NCBI RefSeq assembly: GCF_008831285.2
Contig: NC_045150.1
Span: forward strand, 17,746,600 to 17,810,599
Origin: Nymphaea colorata
Lineage: Eukaryota; Streptophyta; Magnoliopsida; Nymphaeales; Nymphaeaceae
DNA length: 64,000 nt
Direction: 5' to 3'
In this document: in pieces, positions 11,880-23,611 of the stretch
Numbering within the stretch: the stretch's first letter is position 1
Layout of the letters: every line of letters starts with the position of its first letter
The notes under the pieces: model-generated
Seen by the model: only the letters and a program-made list of their open reading frames with translations
Told to the model about the DNA's origin: nothing
Database searches by the model: none
Translations under genes and position numbers: made by a program

Positions 11880-12060
11880 ATATACCGGTGGCAGCATTCA
11901 CTGCTATAAGTCTATAGCGGTGACTAGATCATCTGAATATATACCGATGACAGGATTCACTGCTATAGGTCATTCACTTCCCCCCTGCGGCGAACAATAG
12001 CATCGCGATAGATCTATAGCGATCATGTCGACCACCGCAATAGAGAAGGCATACATAACA
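11880..12060. repeat. Palindromic TATAGCGGTGA array (copy A)
   Basis: Units such as CACTGCTATAAGTCTATAGC followed by GGTGAC alternate in both orientations. Equivalent arrays lie at 21240-21380 and 30185-30410. Similar motifs are typical of the subterminal regions of plant CACTA elements, but no CACTA terminus was located. Confidence 0.6.
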
Positions 12061-12879
12061 AATAAAATTTACACCCCACTAAAAACAAAAAACATTGCTA
12101 AGCTCCAAAACCATTTTTGTCTGCTCATTTACTCTAACTAACTAGTCATTGAAATGGGGAGGGAAGGGATATATACATGCACTTGATGATTTCTATAGCC
12201 TTTATCGGCGTTGGGTAACTTGGTGACTTATAATTTTGTGGTGAAATAATGGAGTACATCTTTTTAAAAATATTTTAGGCATAGTGGGCCAGCTAACATG
12301 CTAATGAATCCTTATTTGAGACAAGAAACTTTAATTCAAATTGGTTTCAGAATTGTTGGTCCTTTTTACTATTTTTTTTTGTCGTTATCATTTTATTATT
12401 TAAAAACACGAGGATGATTAGGTTAAGATATGTTTCCTATCAAACTAATCTCCAGACCACACCCACAAAATCAGATTGCACCTATCAAAGTTATTTTGGT
12501 TGGGCAGAAGAAAAAAGCACAGCTCTGTTGAAGATCTAGGAAAACTAATAATAAATTATTGGGGATGGGGTAGAGTGAGATTAGTGATAAGAAAGGTTGG
12601 GCGAGTTAGTGTTCTGGATGAAGAAAAAAAGACCGCGAGGGTTGATTATAGATAGTCGCCAGTGATTTTGTTGACAAAAATTTTTAAATTCTAATTCCAA
12701 CTATTAGGCCTGGCTTTCTTCCCTTCCGTGCAAGACTTTAATCAATACAAGAGGGATAACGGGACTAAGCCGACGAAGGCGCTATCAAGAAGGTAAAACC
12801 AAGAAGAGATCATGACAACCTCGCAGAGAAAATGAACCAGTCTATTGACATTGTCGCCCTTTTTCTTCAGCTTATGTAG

Positions 12880-13105
12880 AAATTTTTGCCGATATTTTTA
12901 GAGGGAAGAAATAAAAAAAAATTAAAAAATAGGATTTAACGTTAGGTTAATTACAAAATATAAGTTATCGAAGATTAGTCAAACTAATTGAATATTGTAT
13001 ATGAAATTTAATTTAAATAGGAAAATGAAGTCTTGTAACATGTCAGGTTAAAACTTACCTTTATAATGACAATAATACAACATTGTTATGTGTCATGAAA
13101 AATGT

Positions 13106-13165
<60 letters not shown>

Positions 13166-13220
13166 TTAAACATACTCACTCAAACTTAAAACTGCTGAGC
13201 TCACCTGGATTGAGCTCGAT
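12880..13220 (-). repeat. Right copy of long inverted repeat
   Basis: Inverted partner of 5851-6140, lengthened by an (AT)n run at 13109-13161. Confidence 0.75.
13109..13161. repeat. (AT)n microsatellite
   Basis: About 26 uninterrupted AT units. Confidence 0.95.
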
Positions 13221-13429
13221 CCACAAGCAAACTAGCTTTGGTTCTTAATTCGAAGTCGGTTCGTTTAAAAAATTTGCCCAGCTTTATTTGGAACTTCTTT
13301 GTTGTATACGTTACTGGCCCAGCACATTGGCAAGAATTAGACATACTAGAAGTAACAAAAACAAACTCAGAATTTCCCTATATTTGCATCTGTCATTTGA
13401 CTTATTTTTAATAATATTGCTATTTGTGT

Positions 13430-13642
13430 AATATATTTGAATTAGTAATTATAACTTGAACTTGATTCATTTAGTTTACTCAAGTTTGAAGATTTACAAA
13501 AAAAAAAAAAAACTAGATTAAATGAGCTTACTTGAGTTTGAGTTTAATTGATTGAGCCGAGTTCATGTAACTCAAATTCAACTTGTTTATAAGCTTGAGT
13601 TTTTAATTAACTTAATAGAGGGAGTTTGAGGTACAACCCTAC
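13430..13642. repeat. GAGTTTGAG-rich repeat with GTAGGG end
   Basis: A diverged relative of the 700-1020 repeat. It ends GAGGTACAACCCTAC (13628-13642), read from the right as GTAGGGTTGTACCTC, with GAGTTTGAGTTTAATTGATT runs before it. Confidence 0.45.
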
Positions 13643-14511
13643 TTAATGGTTTAAAATTTAAAATATCACCTAAAAATTTATATCTCTGTCACTGCCGTAC
13701 TTCCAAAGTATTTTGTCAACCCAGTTTCGATCCATGTGCAACGCTACCGACATATGTTTGGTGGAGAATTAGTCCAAAAAAAAAGCTCTGATCCAATTGC
13801 ACAAATCCCATTAACCAAGACGCACCCACTGGACTTGAACGATACCCACAACCGAACTTTGACCTCATTGAAATCGGTACCAGCTTGATGGTTCCGCGTT
13901 TTCTGGACCGTCTAGATATCAATTTACTAAGCGACCCGAGAGTTCCCCAAAAAGAAACTGTAATCCTATCTTCTTGAAAATGATCTGTAATTATAATAAC
14001 CTGTCCAATATCTCTCAGACCCTTACCTATTCCAATTTGGATCTCAGATCAGGTCTTTTCGTAACCCTAAGCTGAGAAACTATGGATATTAACCTAAGAA
14101 GTCAGGTTCTGGATCATTTGTTTCGTAAAACTTTTTAATTTGGGTAAGAAGATTTATAAGCACTGCCAAGACTGGTACCTTACCGAGAGAGAGAAAAAAT
14201 TGTATAGGACAGATTTCTGGTTGTTAGGAGACTTAAGACTTTGTTTCAGATCCAAATGTTATTGGATATTGATATGGTTTATGATTCTACAAACCTTGGA
14301 ACATGGACAAGTTTGAGATTTCATACGCTAAGAAGAAGAAAAAATTGTCATATTGACCGTTCGGCCACAATCTGGCCCCTTTCCTCTTCTCGTTGACTAT
14401 GGAATCGAAGAACTAGAATGGATAGATGGATGTACATAAAAATATGTATATGTTCACCATTCGATGCACCACGAACAGAGAGCAGAGACAGACAAGAAGA
14501 AGAAGAAGAAG
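13643..14511. other. No recognisable gene
   Basis: A 68-codon minus ORF at 13716-13922 has no known motif. The end of the stretch may be 5' flank of the C2-domain pseudogene (GAA-rich leader at 14495-14510). Confidence 0.5.
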
Positions 14512-15046
14512 ATGGTTCTTGGGATCCTGGAATTGTTATTAGGGTGTCTATGTCTGTGTCTCTTAGAGGGGATCGGGGGACTTCACATGCATCTTTTACT
14601 GCATCACAAGAAATGAAGAAGACGGCAATCTTATTTCACCTTTTCCCCTTTCATATTCACTCCATGTGCACTTCTTTTATGTGACCTTTTTGTTTGGGTA
14701 ATGGGATTCTCTCTTTTCTTTGTATTTCGACCCTCTTTTGTTGTTGTTTTTTTTTTTTTTTTTACATTTGGATATTAAGTGATTAATTAATTGGTTAATC
14801 AGGGAAGATGGATCCATAAATGGTGATTCAATGCAGGAACTATGACTGCAAGAGCTGTACCGCCGAAAGTCTCTCTCACCTTAGGGCACTGTACTTAAAT
14901 CTTGAGATTGATAAATATTTACACTCATCATTTTCCTCTTCTCTTCTTATATGAGGTTAAATGTAATTTTCCTGTTGTTTATTTGATTATTTTGATGACA
15001 AATGATCAAGGAAGCAACCCTGTGTGGAACGAGAAAATCAGTTTCC
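14512..15046 (+). pseudogene. Small C2-domain protein (16-kDa phloem/elicitor-responsive type), broken
   Basis: Three exon-like pieces appear in family order. An ATG at 14512 gives MVLGILELLL, the usual first strand of these C2 proteins. A piece after CAG at 14836 gives NYDCKS. A third after ATCAAG at 15010 gives GSNPVWNEKISF (15011-15045), the highly conserved strand with the NPVWNE motif. C2 proteins of this kind bind calcium and phospholipid at membranes. The expected sequence between the first and second pieces (calcium-binding aspartates) is missing, and the third piece is cut by a MITE that starts at 15049. The remaining two-thirds of the domain are absent. The motif call is good; the exon borders are inferred. 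Confidence 0.6.
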
Positions 15047-15048
15047 CA

Positions 15049-15210
15049 CAGGGGCCCTGCCCCCCCAACCAGCCTTTTTTTTTTTTAAATTAATGTAAAT
15101 TTTAGAGAATTCCACTTATGTAAAAATTTTGAAAATGATATTTTGGCCCCTGTTAAAATTTAGAAATTTTAATTCGGCATCCCTCATGAAAAATTTCTGG
15201 CTCCACCCTG
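15049..15210. mobile_element. GGCGGAGC-family MITE, copy 1
   Basis: Starts CAGGGGCCCTGCCCC and ends AATTTCTGGCTCCACCCTG, with internal TTTTGGCCCCTGTTAAAATT. The same family occurs at 57047 and 59498 (AATTTCTAGCTCTGCC end). It interrupts the C2 pseudogene. Confidence 0.6.
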
Positions 15211-15415
15211 ATTTTCGGCAGCAACTTCCGTGTGTAGATGACCTTGTGCTAATGATTTTAGACAATGATACGATCTCCAATGTTGATTTCGTGGGAAAAA
15301 CTACGTAAGCTTTTATTTTTCTTTCATTTTTCCCTTATGTTTTTTTCTTTCAAATAGTCTTTTAATAAATTCCAACAATTTATGATAATCTAACTCGTGT
15401 CACCACATTGTTTGG

Positions 15416-17350
15416 CAATTGGTTCGGTTACTGTATCATTTTAGGTTGATGCACGTACAGACACTTGACAATGGGGAACGTGCTATATATTTTGGCATGC
15501 AACGTGCACTAGAGCAGCTATGCAATGGTGCTCCACAAAAATCGTCTTTTGTACATTTTTTTGTGCTAAAAGCAACTTTATGTTTTTTAGCGCTGCTTAT
15601 GGTACTGCAGATGGTTTAAGAATCACTTAGGCTAGTTGTTACATATTTCATAGCTAAGTTTCCTTCATGGGATACTGCCGGACTTTCTGTTCATGTTGTT
15701 CCAAAAATGATGATAATTGGAGTACTATAACATGTTGTTTTATAGCATCAGTACTATTATAGCTTGTCATATCTGGATTCTAGCACTTATGTTCTCTAAG
15801 ATATGGGATGATTTGATGCATGTTTTACTTCTGTCGTGAAGCTTTACAATTGTAAAACAGTTAAAAGAATGTTTACAACAAAAGTGAAGCTATCATCCAT
15901 GCCTATTAAGAGCAAAATAATGGTTGATTTACATTATTTAGTGTCTAGACAAATGATGAACATCACAAACTGCAAATGCGAGGAGAGATGCTTGTCAAGT
16001 GGTTTATCCACTTGTCTATGATTTTGAATATAAGAGTTGCAAGTTGAAAAGGGTCCAGATCTGGATACGTGGCTTAATTGAAACGGATAGGCTATTGATT
16101 CGATGAATTGGTTGAATTGAATCAAAATCGTTTATCAATTTAGTTAGTTAAAGAATGTGTTTTTAATTTAAAATTTTATTTAAATAAAAATAGGAAATTA
16201 AATGAAATAAAAATTCAAAAGAATAATATAAAAGCATGAAGACCTTAGACAAATCAACTTTTAACGTATCAGTCCTCTTATTTGAACATATCAAAAAGCA
16301 ACATATCAATTATATCAATGTATCAAATTACAAGAAATTAGCAATCATATCTCAAATGATTTGAACATGCAGGATTTTTTTTTTTTTTTTGTGTGGGTTT
16401 CTATCAAGCTGGATTCAATGCTTTGTTTCTCTTTTTGGGTTTCAAATAGAAAGTTTTTTTTAGCAATGATGAGATTTTGGCTTTTAGCATGATCCAATCT
16501 TTATTTTTGAGCTTATGTTTTTCTTTTCTTCTTTATTTTCCTTTTTTGGCAGAAAAAACTATGAGGATTTTGTTTGTGCCTTTTTTTTTAATGTAAATGT
16601 GCAGCACCAAGTGGAATCTTCCGTGCCACTTTGTGATTGTTTCTTACAATGCCTACTAGTAATCAATTTTCTTTTACTAAGTCATAAGTGAACTTTTAAT
16701 AAATAATCAAAAGTTTCACATACAACTTAAGCAGCCCTCATCATCTCCCTCTTATTGTACAATCGTATTGAAGTTAATGATAAGCCAACTTTTAATAGCT
16801 AAAATTCTAGTTGAGTTTTACTAAAAGTATAAACGGATTATCAATGTATTTGTAAAATTCTTCAAATATTGTGATTAGTTTTGTTTTCTGTATAAGTGCA
16901 TCTATGGATTTGGGCTATATGACGTGTGATTCTTTCTGGATTGGCTAATTTACTCCAAGTAAGGGAATTTGGCTAAAAATTGGTGAATCTTTTAAACCCT
17001 TGGACTTAGCCTCTACGTTTGATTGAGTCTATTTGCCGATTCATGATGATTTGGACCAATTTTTTTAACAATACTTCATAGTGCTGCTTTGTTGGTATAA
17101 TCTGGAAGGTTTTTACCTAACCCTGACCTTGTTAGCCAAAGAAAAAGAAGAAGAAAGCCTCATTACATGGAGCCTTTAGTTGTCTTCACTTGAGGTAAAT
17201 ATTTAATCATATTTTAGTATTAGTTGGTTGCTTGGATTTGAGTTGTTTGTCATAGTCTTATTAGCATCACCCTGCACCGCAAGTGGATGAAAATTTTTTT
17301 GGACAGTTCCCCAATTTCATTTGGCTGTTTTAGCTAGTAGTATGTCTTGT
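15416..17350 (+). repeat. Composite repeat, copy B (first part)
   Basis: Collinear with copy A (8683-11320) but without the 649-bp MITE. Similarity stops at GTTGTTAAG near 17360 and resumes at 20350. Confidence 0.75.
15445..15517 (+). pseudogene. Mitochondrial-type beta-ketoacyl-ACP synthase exon, copy 3
   Basis: The most decayed copy. Acceptor TTTTAG precedes 15445. Small indels destroy the DAHHIAQPP part, while MQRALEQ survives. The donor GT is changed to CT (15518). Confidence 0.6.
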
Positions 17351-18904
17351 TGTTAAGTTGTTTCCTCAAAATTTATTTGATTTTTGAAGTGCTTTAAAAA
17401 AATGAGGTTTTATTTTAAATGAGAGAGAAATGAACTTGCCCGTCGGTAGGAGGAATGACCGTTCCCGACACCTTACCGAGGATAATCAATCCAAGGGATA
17501 TGTTTATTCTTGATGCATTTCATTTTGTTTTAAACATCTTTTTCATTCTAAATGCAATGTTGTGTTTGAAGAAATATTGAAGATTTGATGTTTCAAATTT
17601 TTGAGAATATTTTTTAAGAGTTATTTGAGAGTATAAAACACTTTAATGTAAAAAACTTTAAATTGGGAAATCTTTACAAATATTGTTTGAAAACATTTAA
17701 ATGTCACTTTTTAAAGTCAATTGGTGTTCTCTTAAGAATTTAAGTAACTTTTAGATTTTGTTTTATTTCAGCTACTACTTAACCTGAACTTGCTTAAGTT
17801 CTTTTAGAGGTGATCATTTGTAATGTTAAGTGAATGTGGATGTATGAATATATTGGTTCAATATGCTTAAAAGGAAATCATTCATTCCTACCATGACATT
17901 CATGTAAAAGCATTTATACCATCACATACATTTAAGTTTCTCATTTTATAATTGTCATAAATATTTTTTATGAAAAGAAAAAAGTTTTTTAAAATGGAAT
18001 GAGTTTGTAAACTATCAAGCATGATTCCAATATTGAGTCATTACTTTTTTCGTCTTCAAGAAGTCGATAAATGAAAAATTAAAACCTTAGACCTTGAAAG
18101 AAAAATATCCCAAATAATAGAAAAGAAAAAATACTTTAATTCGAGTGGAATAGGTAAAAAAGAGAGAAAGATATTTTAAAATCGCAAAACAAAAGAATCA
18201 GAAAGACAGAGATACATATACATGTTTATATATACATATATGTATATATATGTACATATGTATACATGTATAAAGGCTTTATGAAAAGAAAATATCAAAT
18301 CAAATGGAGATGGAGAAGAAGATTTTAGAAAAAGAGAAAAAGAGGGAGATTTTAGAGAAAAAGAGGTTTTAAAAGAAAATGAGACTCTAATGAGAGAGAG
18401 AGAGAAGGAGAGAGAGAAAAACACGTATATATATATATATATATTCATTTGTACGTGTATGAGAATTTGTAATAGAATGTGTTAAATCATAAAAAGAGAA
18501 TAATAAAGAGAGATAGTTATATGCACGTATAGGTATATAATATGTATACATGTATATGTCTTCATGAGAGTTAAAATTAAGAAATGACTTGAAAATATTC
18601 AACTCCAATTTTTCTATGTAGGCCAAAGATGAACTTGGACTCATCCAAGAATCTAGGTTAAGTCTCCAAGACCTCATTAAAGAGGATTCTTGCTTTTGAA
18701 GATCTTTTGAAAAACATGATTTCAAATATTTTTATATGTGAACATAAAATATTATTATTTCATTTATTACAAAAGAATATATTTCTTCCACCATCAGGTA
18801 TGGAAGAAAATCAAGCAACCTAATAAAGCACTCATTGAGATCCCTAATCGAATGATTAAGAAAAAAATTAAATGTAAGAATGACACAAAGATGCATTTTC
18901 ACAT

Positions 18905-18968
<64 letters not shown>

Positions 18969-20349
18969 CGTGAATGGCTTTCTCGGGTTATACAAATTTC
19001 AACCTCAAAAATCAACTTAAGAATGAAGAAATCTCAACCCAAACACTCATTCTTGCGGTGCATTTGCTCATTAATTAAAGAAACTTAATAAATCATACAT
19101 ATGCATAATCTCAAGTATAAACAATGAGTAAAGCAAGATAACATGCATATTTTTTAAAATAAATGAAGAAATGAAATTTAGTTCACCTTGCTCATACTGT
19201 CAATGCACTCAAGAGTAGCTTTCGACTCCAGATAAAAAACCTTTAGAGCTTTCTTGCCCGGCCATCAAGATGTGGCAAGAGGAAACAAAAAATGAAAATA
19301 AGATAAAGACTACATACCTCTAATATGTTGTCATGCTTTCTTGAAGAGTTGGAACTTGAAAAAGAAGAAGAAGAAGAAGAAAAGAAGGGAAGAATAAAGA
19401 AGAAGAGTCAAATAAAATTTTAAACCTTTAAGAGGAAGATTGTGGGAGTATTTATAAGGAGTTTTGGAGTTAAAACTCAAATTTTGAAATTTTTTCAACT
19501 TAACAAGAATTTCTTGCGAATTCTAAGTATTTTTTTAATAATTTTTAAAACATTTTTTAAATAGGTTTTTACTAAATGGGATTAGCCATTAGCCCTACAA
19601 GCTCATTTGGGGAGTGGGCAGGGCTAATGCCCAAAATGGTCAAAACCGCTCCAAGGGCAGTTTAGCACAAAAATAGGGGCCTGCGCTCTTGGCTTGGGTG
19701 ATTTAGTGAGCACGCGGCCAAGATTGGCTACGCGCACAGCACTGTCGCGCGGTAGCGCGCTAGGCGCTGGCGCATCGCTTGACGCACGTAGCACAGAGCA
19801 AGAGGTCATGCCATTGCACGCAGCACGGCAGATTTATTTTTTTATATTTTTAAAAAAATATAATATAATAAACAATAAAAAAAACGGATGTTTTAATAAG
19901 AAGGCATAAAACCAATTTTTTGAATGTGTACAAAATTGTTTTTGTTACAAATAGGGACAACTCCGAAATCACTTTAAATCCAATTGGTCGCCGATGCATT
20001 CTACTAAGTGGTTTAAGCTCAAAAACATATCTTGGCATGAGAACGAAACATAAAACAAAATGAAAGGTCCATGCATGCGTGCGGGGTACTCATAGCATCA
20101 ATTTTTGTTGTTTGGGTTCGAGAGATGGATTTTGAATTTGAATCTCGTGTTTGAATTTGAATATTGCGTTTGGATTTAGACATGAGTTTGAAGATTCATT
20201 TTGGATCAAATAATCATAAAATAGACTTAGGTAAGGATATGAAAGTTTGTTTTGGGTCTAGGGATGGGTTTACGGCCCAAAAATTAAATCCAGATGAAAT
20301 AATCGAGATTTAAATGAAAATGAAATGCACCCCTTTCTGAAAAAATTTG
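17351..20349. mobile_element. About 3 kb of foreign DNA splitting copy B
   Basis: Copies A and C run without a break across this point, so these ~3 kb are an insertion. No coding sequence was found. The segment is AT-rich with TA/CA microsatellites at 18200-18270 and 18905-18964 and a GC-rich patch at 19680-19830. Lack of ORFs and size would fit a solo LTR or a non-autonomous LTR element, but I could not confirm TG..CA ends or a target duplication. Confidence 0.45.
18905..18964. repeat. (AC)n(AT)n microsatellite
   Basis: An AC run passing directly into about 20 AT units; it produces spurious poly-(IY) ORFs. Confidence 0.95.
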
Positions 20350-21560
20350 GGGTGATAAGATAAGTGCAAAAAGGTGAAGTGAGGTAGATATGCAGTGAAG
20401 CATAAGTTTTAGGACAAAAATAGTCTAATATATAATATCCCCAAAGATCATGTCAAAAATAGAACATGCAAATGGCTTTTTTTTTCTCTTGCCAAAATTA
20501 GAAATAAATGATGACACTGTTTTGCCCTTTGTTGTGCAGACAAAAAAAATAGCTGTTATTAACAATTTTATATCAAAAATTATGTAATATTTAATAACTT
20601 ATAAGTATTGTACATGAAAGAAAAAACATTGCTTTCTTTAATTTAAAAAATATACTAATGAGAGCACCTATTTTATCCAATGAGAGCACCTATTTTATCC
20701 AATGGTTACAAGTTCAATAAATTCACTAAATTCTATGATTTTATCTAAAATTCACTAAATTCCTTTATTTAAGTCAGCACACAATGTTCAATAAATCCAA
20801 CGCTCACCGATTTCATCCAACATCAGATAATTCTGCCATGCTGTTGAGAAAAAAGTAAACAAAACAAAAATATAACTATATGATAAAAAAGACAAAGGTA
20901 CAGGTGTTAATCACAAAACAAAGAGAAGAGAGAAAAAAAAAATTTTTTGAGTGGTACGAAGTAAGCCTGAGCATGGGGTCAGGTGTTCGACAGATATCCA
21001 GCCTAACTCAAACCCAAAAAAAGGTAACAGGTCTGCCCGATAAGTTAATGGGCTGGCTTATGTGGGCCCGATACATTATCGAGTTGGCCCGGATAAGCCC
21101 GACTAAGCCAAGTTTGACCTGATAAGGATTCTTTAATATTAATTTTATTGATTTATATATATAATTATAATATTTTATTATAATTAATTATATTTATATA
21201 TTATTTCATACTAAAAATATATTTTTTAATTTTAATCGAGCCAGACCGTACAAGCCACTGGTATAGATATATAGCAGTGACTTTCTGTTCACTGATATAA
21301 GCCAAGCCCAGCGGCGAACAGATTCACTGCTATATATCGTTATATCCATCACCAGTGTAACCTATGCCGATTCTAATATCCAATGGAATGAAATTTACAA
21401 AAAAAAACACTTAAATGAGCTCCAAACCCATTTTTATCGGGTAATTTAATCTAACTAGCCATTGATGGATATATACATGCGCATGATGATTTCTATAGAT
21501 TTTATGGACGTTGGATAACTTGATGACTTATTTAAAATATTTAAGGGAGAACATCCTTTT
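20350..21560 (+). repeat. Composite repeat, copy B (second part)
   Basis: Resumes collinearity with copy A from about 11340 (TAGTCTAATATATA, then TTTTTCTC and GCCAAAAT) through the palindromic array (21240-21380) to GATGATTTCTATAG at 21486. The tail seen in A after 12290 and in C after 32400 is absent. Confidence 0.7.
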
Positions 21561-22254
21561 TTTTTAATATTTAAAATCAACTCTAAATGCTACTTTTCTT
21601 CCTTTAACGAGTAAGAATATTGCCTATGAATTATAATTAGTTCAAACCCCATTTTCGAGATTTTGTAAACATGAGAACCTCTCTAATTTGCAATGCAGGG
21701 TTTAGTCAGGATCCTCTTTCCACAAATAAAGTCTTGAAAGAGTTGTGAAATAAACGTTCTTAATTATAACACTGTTTTCGAAAACGTAAAAACATTTGAG
21801 GCTAGTTTGAAATTCTCATAGGATGAAGGCTAAGGACCTCTCTTAGCCGACATCTTCCATTTTGCCCGAAGTTTTTTCTTTCCTCATGTTTTCTTGCTCC
21901 AACCGTGAACTTTCATAGCATTCTGGCCATCTCCGGCGTCCGACGGGGTCTGGCGACATCTGACCACCGGCGCTTTCAACTGACCCTGTCGCCACGGTTG
22001 GACGACGAGATCGTCCCATGGTGACGTCCTTTCTCTCTAGCACCCAACTTCTTTTCCTATTCCTTTCTCTTTTTTCATTTCTTCAAAGTTTTGTTTGTCC
22101 GACCGGAAAATTTTCAGCGGCCAACCTCGGCGATCACCGAGGCGACCAAAGACCGAGACTTCAGATGCCTTTCTCCCAATTTTATTATATGCCATACATT
22201 AACATATATATTATCCCCATTTTCCTCTTCATTAGAAAAAATAGGTTTTCCTTA
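21561..22254. other. No recognisable gene
   Basis: Spacer between copy B and the Harbinger element. A GC-richer patch at 21900-22150 has open frames on both strands but no known motif. Confidence 0.5.
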
Positions 22255-23103
22255 AGTAGTGTTTGATGGCCTCGAAATATGGAATTGGAAATATATTTCT
22301 TGGAAAAATGAAATGAGAAAAATCTCTTCGATTTTCATTTTGATGTGTGTGTCATGACTCAGAAATATATTTTCAGAAATATATTTCTGTGTGTTTGATG
22401 ATAAAGGAACATATTTCCAGAAATATATTTCCAGATTTTCTAGAAGAGAAGATTGATCTAGCAACAACAATAACAAGCAAAAGCATAGACGCATGTCGTA
22501 AAATTTAAACATCACATGTGGTAATAGTGATCATACAAAAATAACAGCTCTTGGATACCTAGTAACATGTCATACGACTGAAAACACTCCAACACTTGTA
22601 AACTTGCCAACACACATTCATCCACTAAGGATGACATAAATTACTCAAGGAAGACAGTCAAATAATTCACCTTTCTTTTGAGCAAACTGTTCCCATTTTG
22701 TAAGAGGCTTCGACCTTCGAATCTGAAGAAAAAAATAGGACCAGAATATGATAATGCCTTTATAGTTTTCCGACTGTTCTATAAGAACAAGTTAAACAAA
22801 CTGAACGTCAACCATTCAAGTGACGCTTCTTGACCTGTTGCAACTAAATCAATGGAATTGCAAACCCCAAAATAGAACAAAATACATAATATGGTCAAAA
22901 TAATTGGTATATTTAAAAGACATTGAAAGTGCTAACAGCTGATGAACATGAGGCACACTCGGTAGAAGTATGAACAACAGGAATATGAGAGGCATTCTAT
23001 AATTCTCACTGTTAGATCATGAAAAATGTAGAACACAGAAGCTCAACAATTCCAAGCCAAACAAAAAATTGAACAGAGCAAAAGATGTGTAAGATCAAGG
23101 AAC

Positions 23104-23546
23104 CTGATCCATGGCAGAAGGCATCTTCCCATGATGAAAGGTTGAGACCATGATTGCGTGAGCATGAACATGATTCATGCTCACATTGAATTGATCCTGC
23201 AACTTCCTCGCCCTTTCGGCACACATATTGATAAGGGTCTCCTTCCTTCTCTGAACATTCTGAGAAATTATATACCAGAAAATCCACCAAGATACCAATA
23301 TCCCACCTAGTATCCACATAAAAATCAGTCTTTTCCTCCAGCTCCCCCACGCCTTCACAGATCCAACATACACATATTTGTGTTGGCTAGTCCAGTCTCC
23401 ACCTACAAAGTTTCCCCACCATTTCAACCCCAATTTTCCTGTACTCCCACAACCCCAGACTTCTAGGCCATGAAATCTGTAGCAAAGACCCAATTCATGA
23501 TTCTCAAAGTTAACAACCTCATCCATCTCTAATGAAGGCCAACCAT
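23104..23546 (-). pseudogene. Captured N-terminal exon of a cytokinin-receptor histidine kinase (AHK2/AHK3/AHK4 type)
   Basis: A minus-strand open frame includes a membrane-spanning stretch (LIFMWILGGILVSWWIFWYI) and then RRKETLINMCAERARKLQDQ, FNVSMNHVHAHAIMVSTFHH and GKMPSAMDQ, ending exactly at a GT donor (23102-23103). These are hallmarks of the start of the CHASE domain of plant cytokinin receptors, which sense cytokinin at the ER or plasma membrane and feed a phosphorelay. The preceding residues (WRKRL before the helix) look more like AHK3 than AHK4. An in-frame stop lies near 23548 and the remaining CHASE, kinase and receiver domains are absent. The fragment sits inside the Harbinger element, downstream of its transposase and in the same orientation, so it was captured together with intron sequence. 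Confidence 0.75.
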
Positions 23547-23611
23547 CTTACCGTGAAACTTTGAAACATCCAAAAAGAAACTCAACAAGACATAAAACCC
23601 CACTCCATTAC

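Larger units (their letters stand above)
8683..12760 (+). repeat. Composite repeat, copy A
   Basis: About 4 kb of sequence that recurs as copy B (15416-17350 and 20350-21560) and in part as copy C (29330-30415 and 32400-32890). Order: KAS exon with its intron, an AT-rich stretch with TTTTTTTGTATGGGTTTCTATC, the segment TAGCCAAAGAAAAAGAAGAA (11088), GTTGTTAAGTGGAACAAGGC, an array of palindromic TATAGCGGTGA units, then TAATGAATCCTTATTTGAGA to GACTTTAATCAAT. Copy A is interrupted by a 649-bp hAT-like insertion. No complete coding gene was found in it. It looks like a non-autonomous element family or a captured gene region amplified as a unit. Confidence 0.7.
5851..13220. mobile_element. Candidate 7.4-kb element with long inverted ends
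   Basis: The block 5851-6140 reappears in inverted orientation at 12880-13220. Shared landmarks, in the same order from outside in, are ATCGAGCTCA, AAGTTTGAGTGAG, TAAGTTTTAACCTGACATGTTA, ATTTTCCTATTTAAA, CCTAACGTT and AAAATATCGGCAAAAAT. Similarity stops on both inner sides at about the same point. The bases outside (CCACATCA left, CCACAAGCA right) could be a decayed target duplication. Long inverted ends and captured gene pieces inside would fit a Mutator-like (Pack-MULE) element, but no transposase is present and two independent insertions of one repeat in opposite orientation would look similar. Confidence 0.45.

Noticed and set aside
11880-12060. TATAGCGGTGA array as proof of a CACTA transposon
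   Set aside because: No CACTA terminus, no 3-bp duplication and no TNPD/TNPA-like coding sequence were found near any copy.
18738-19088. Long ORFs with HTHTHIYIYIYI runs (also near 56800-57050, 57500-57820, 58080)
   Set aside because: They are translations of AC/AT microsatellites, not genes.
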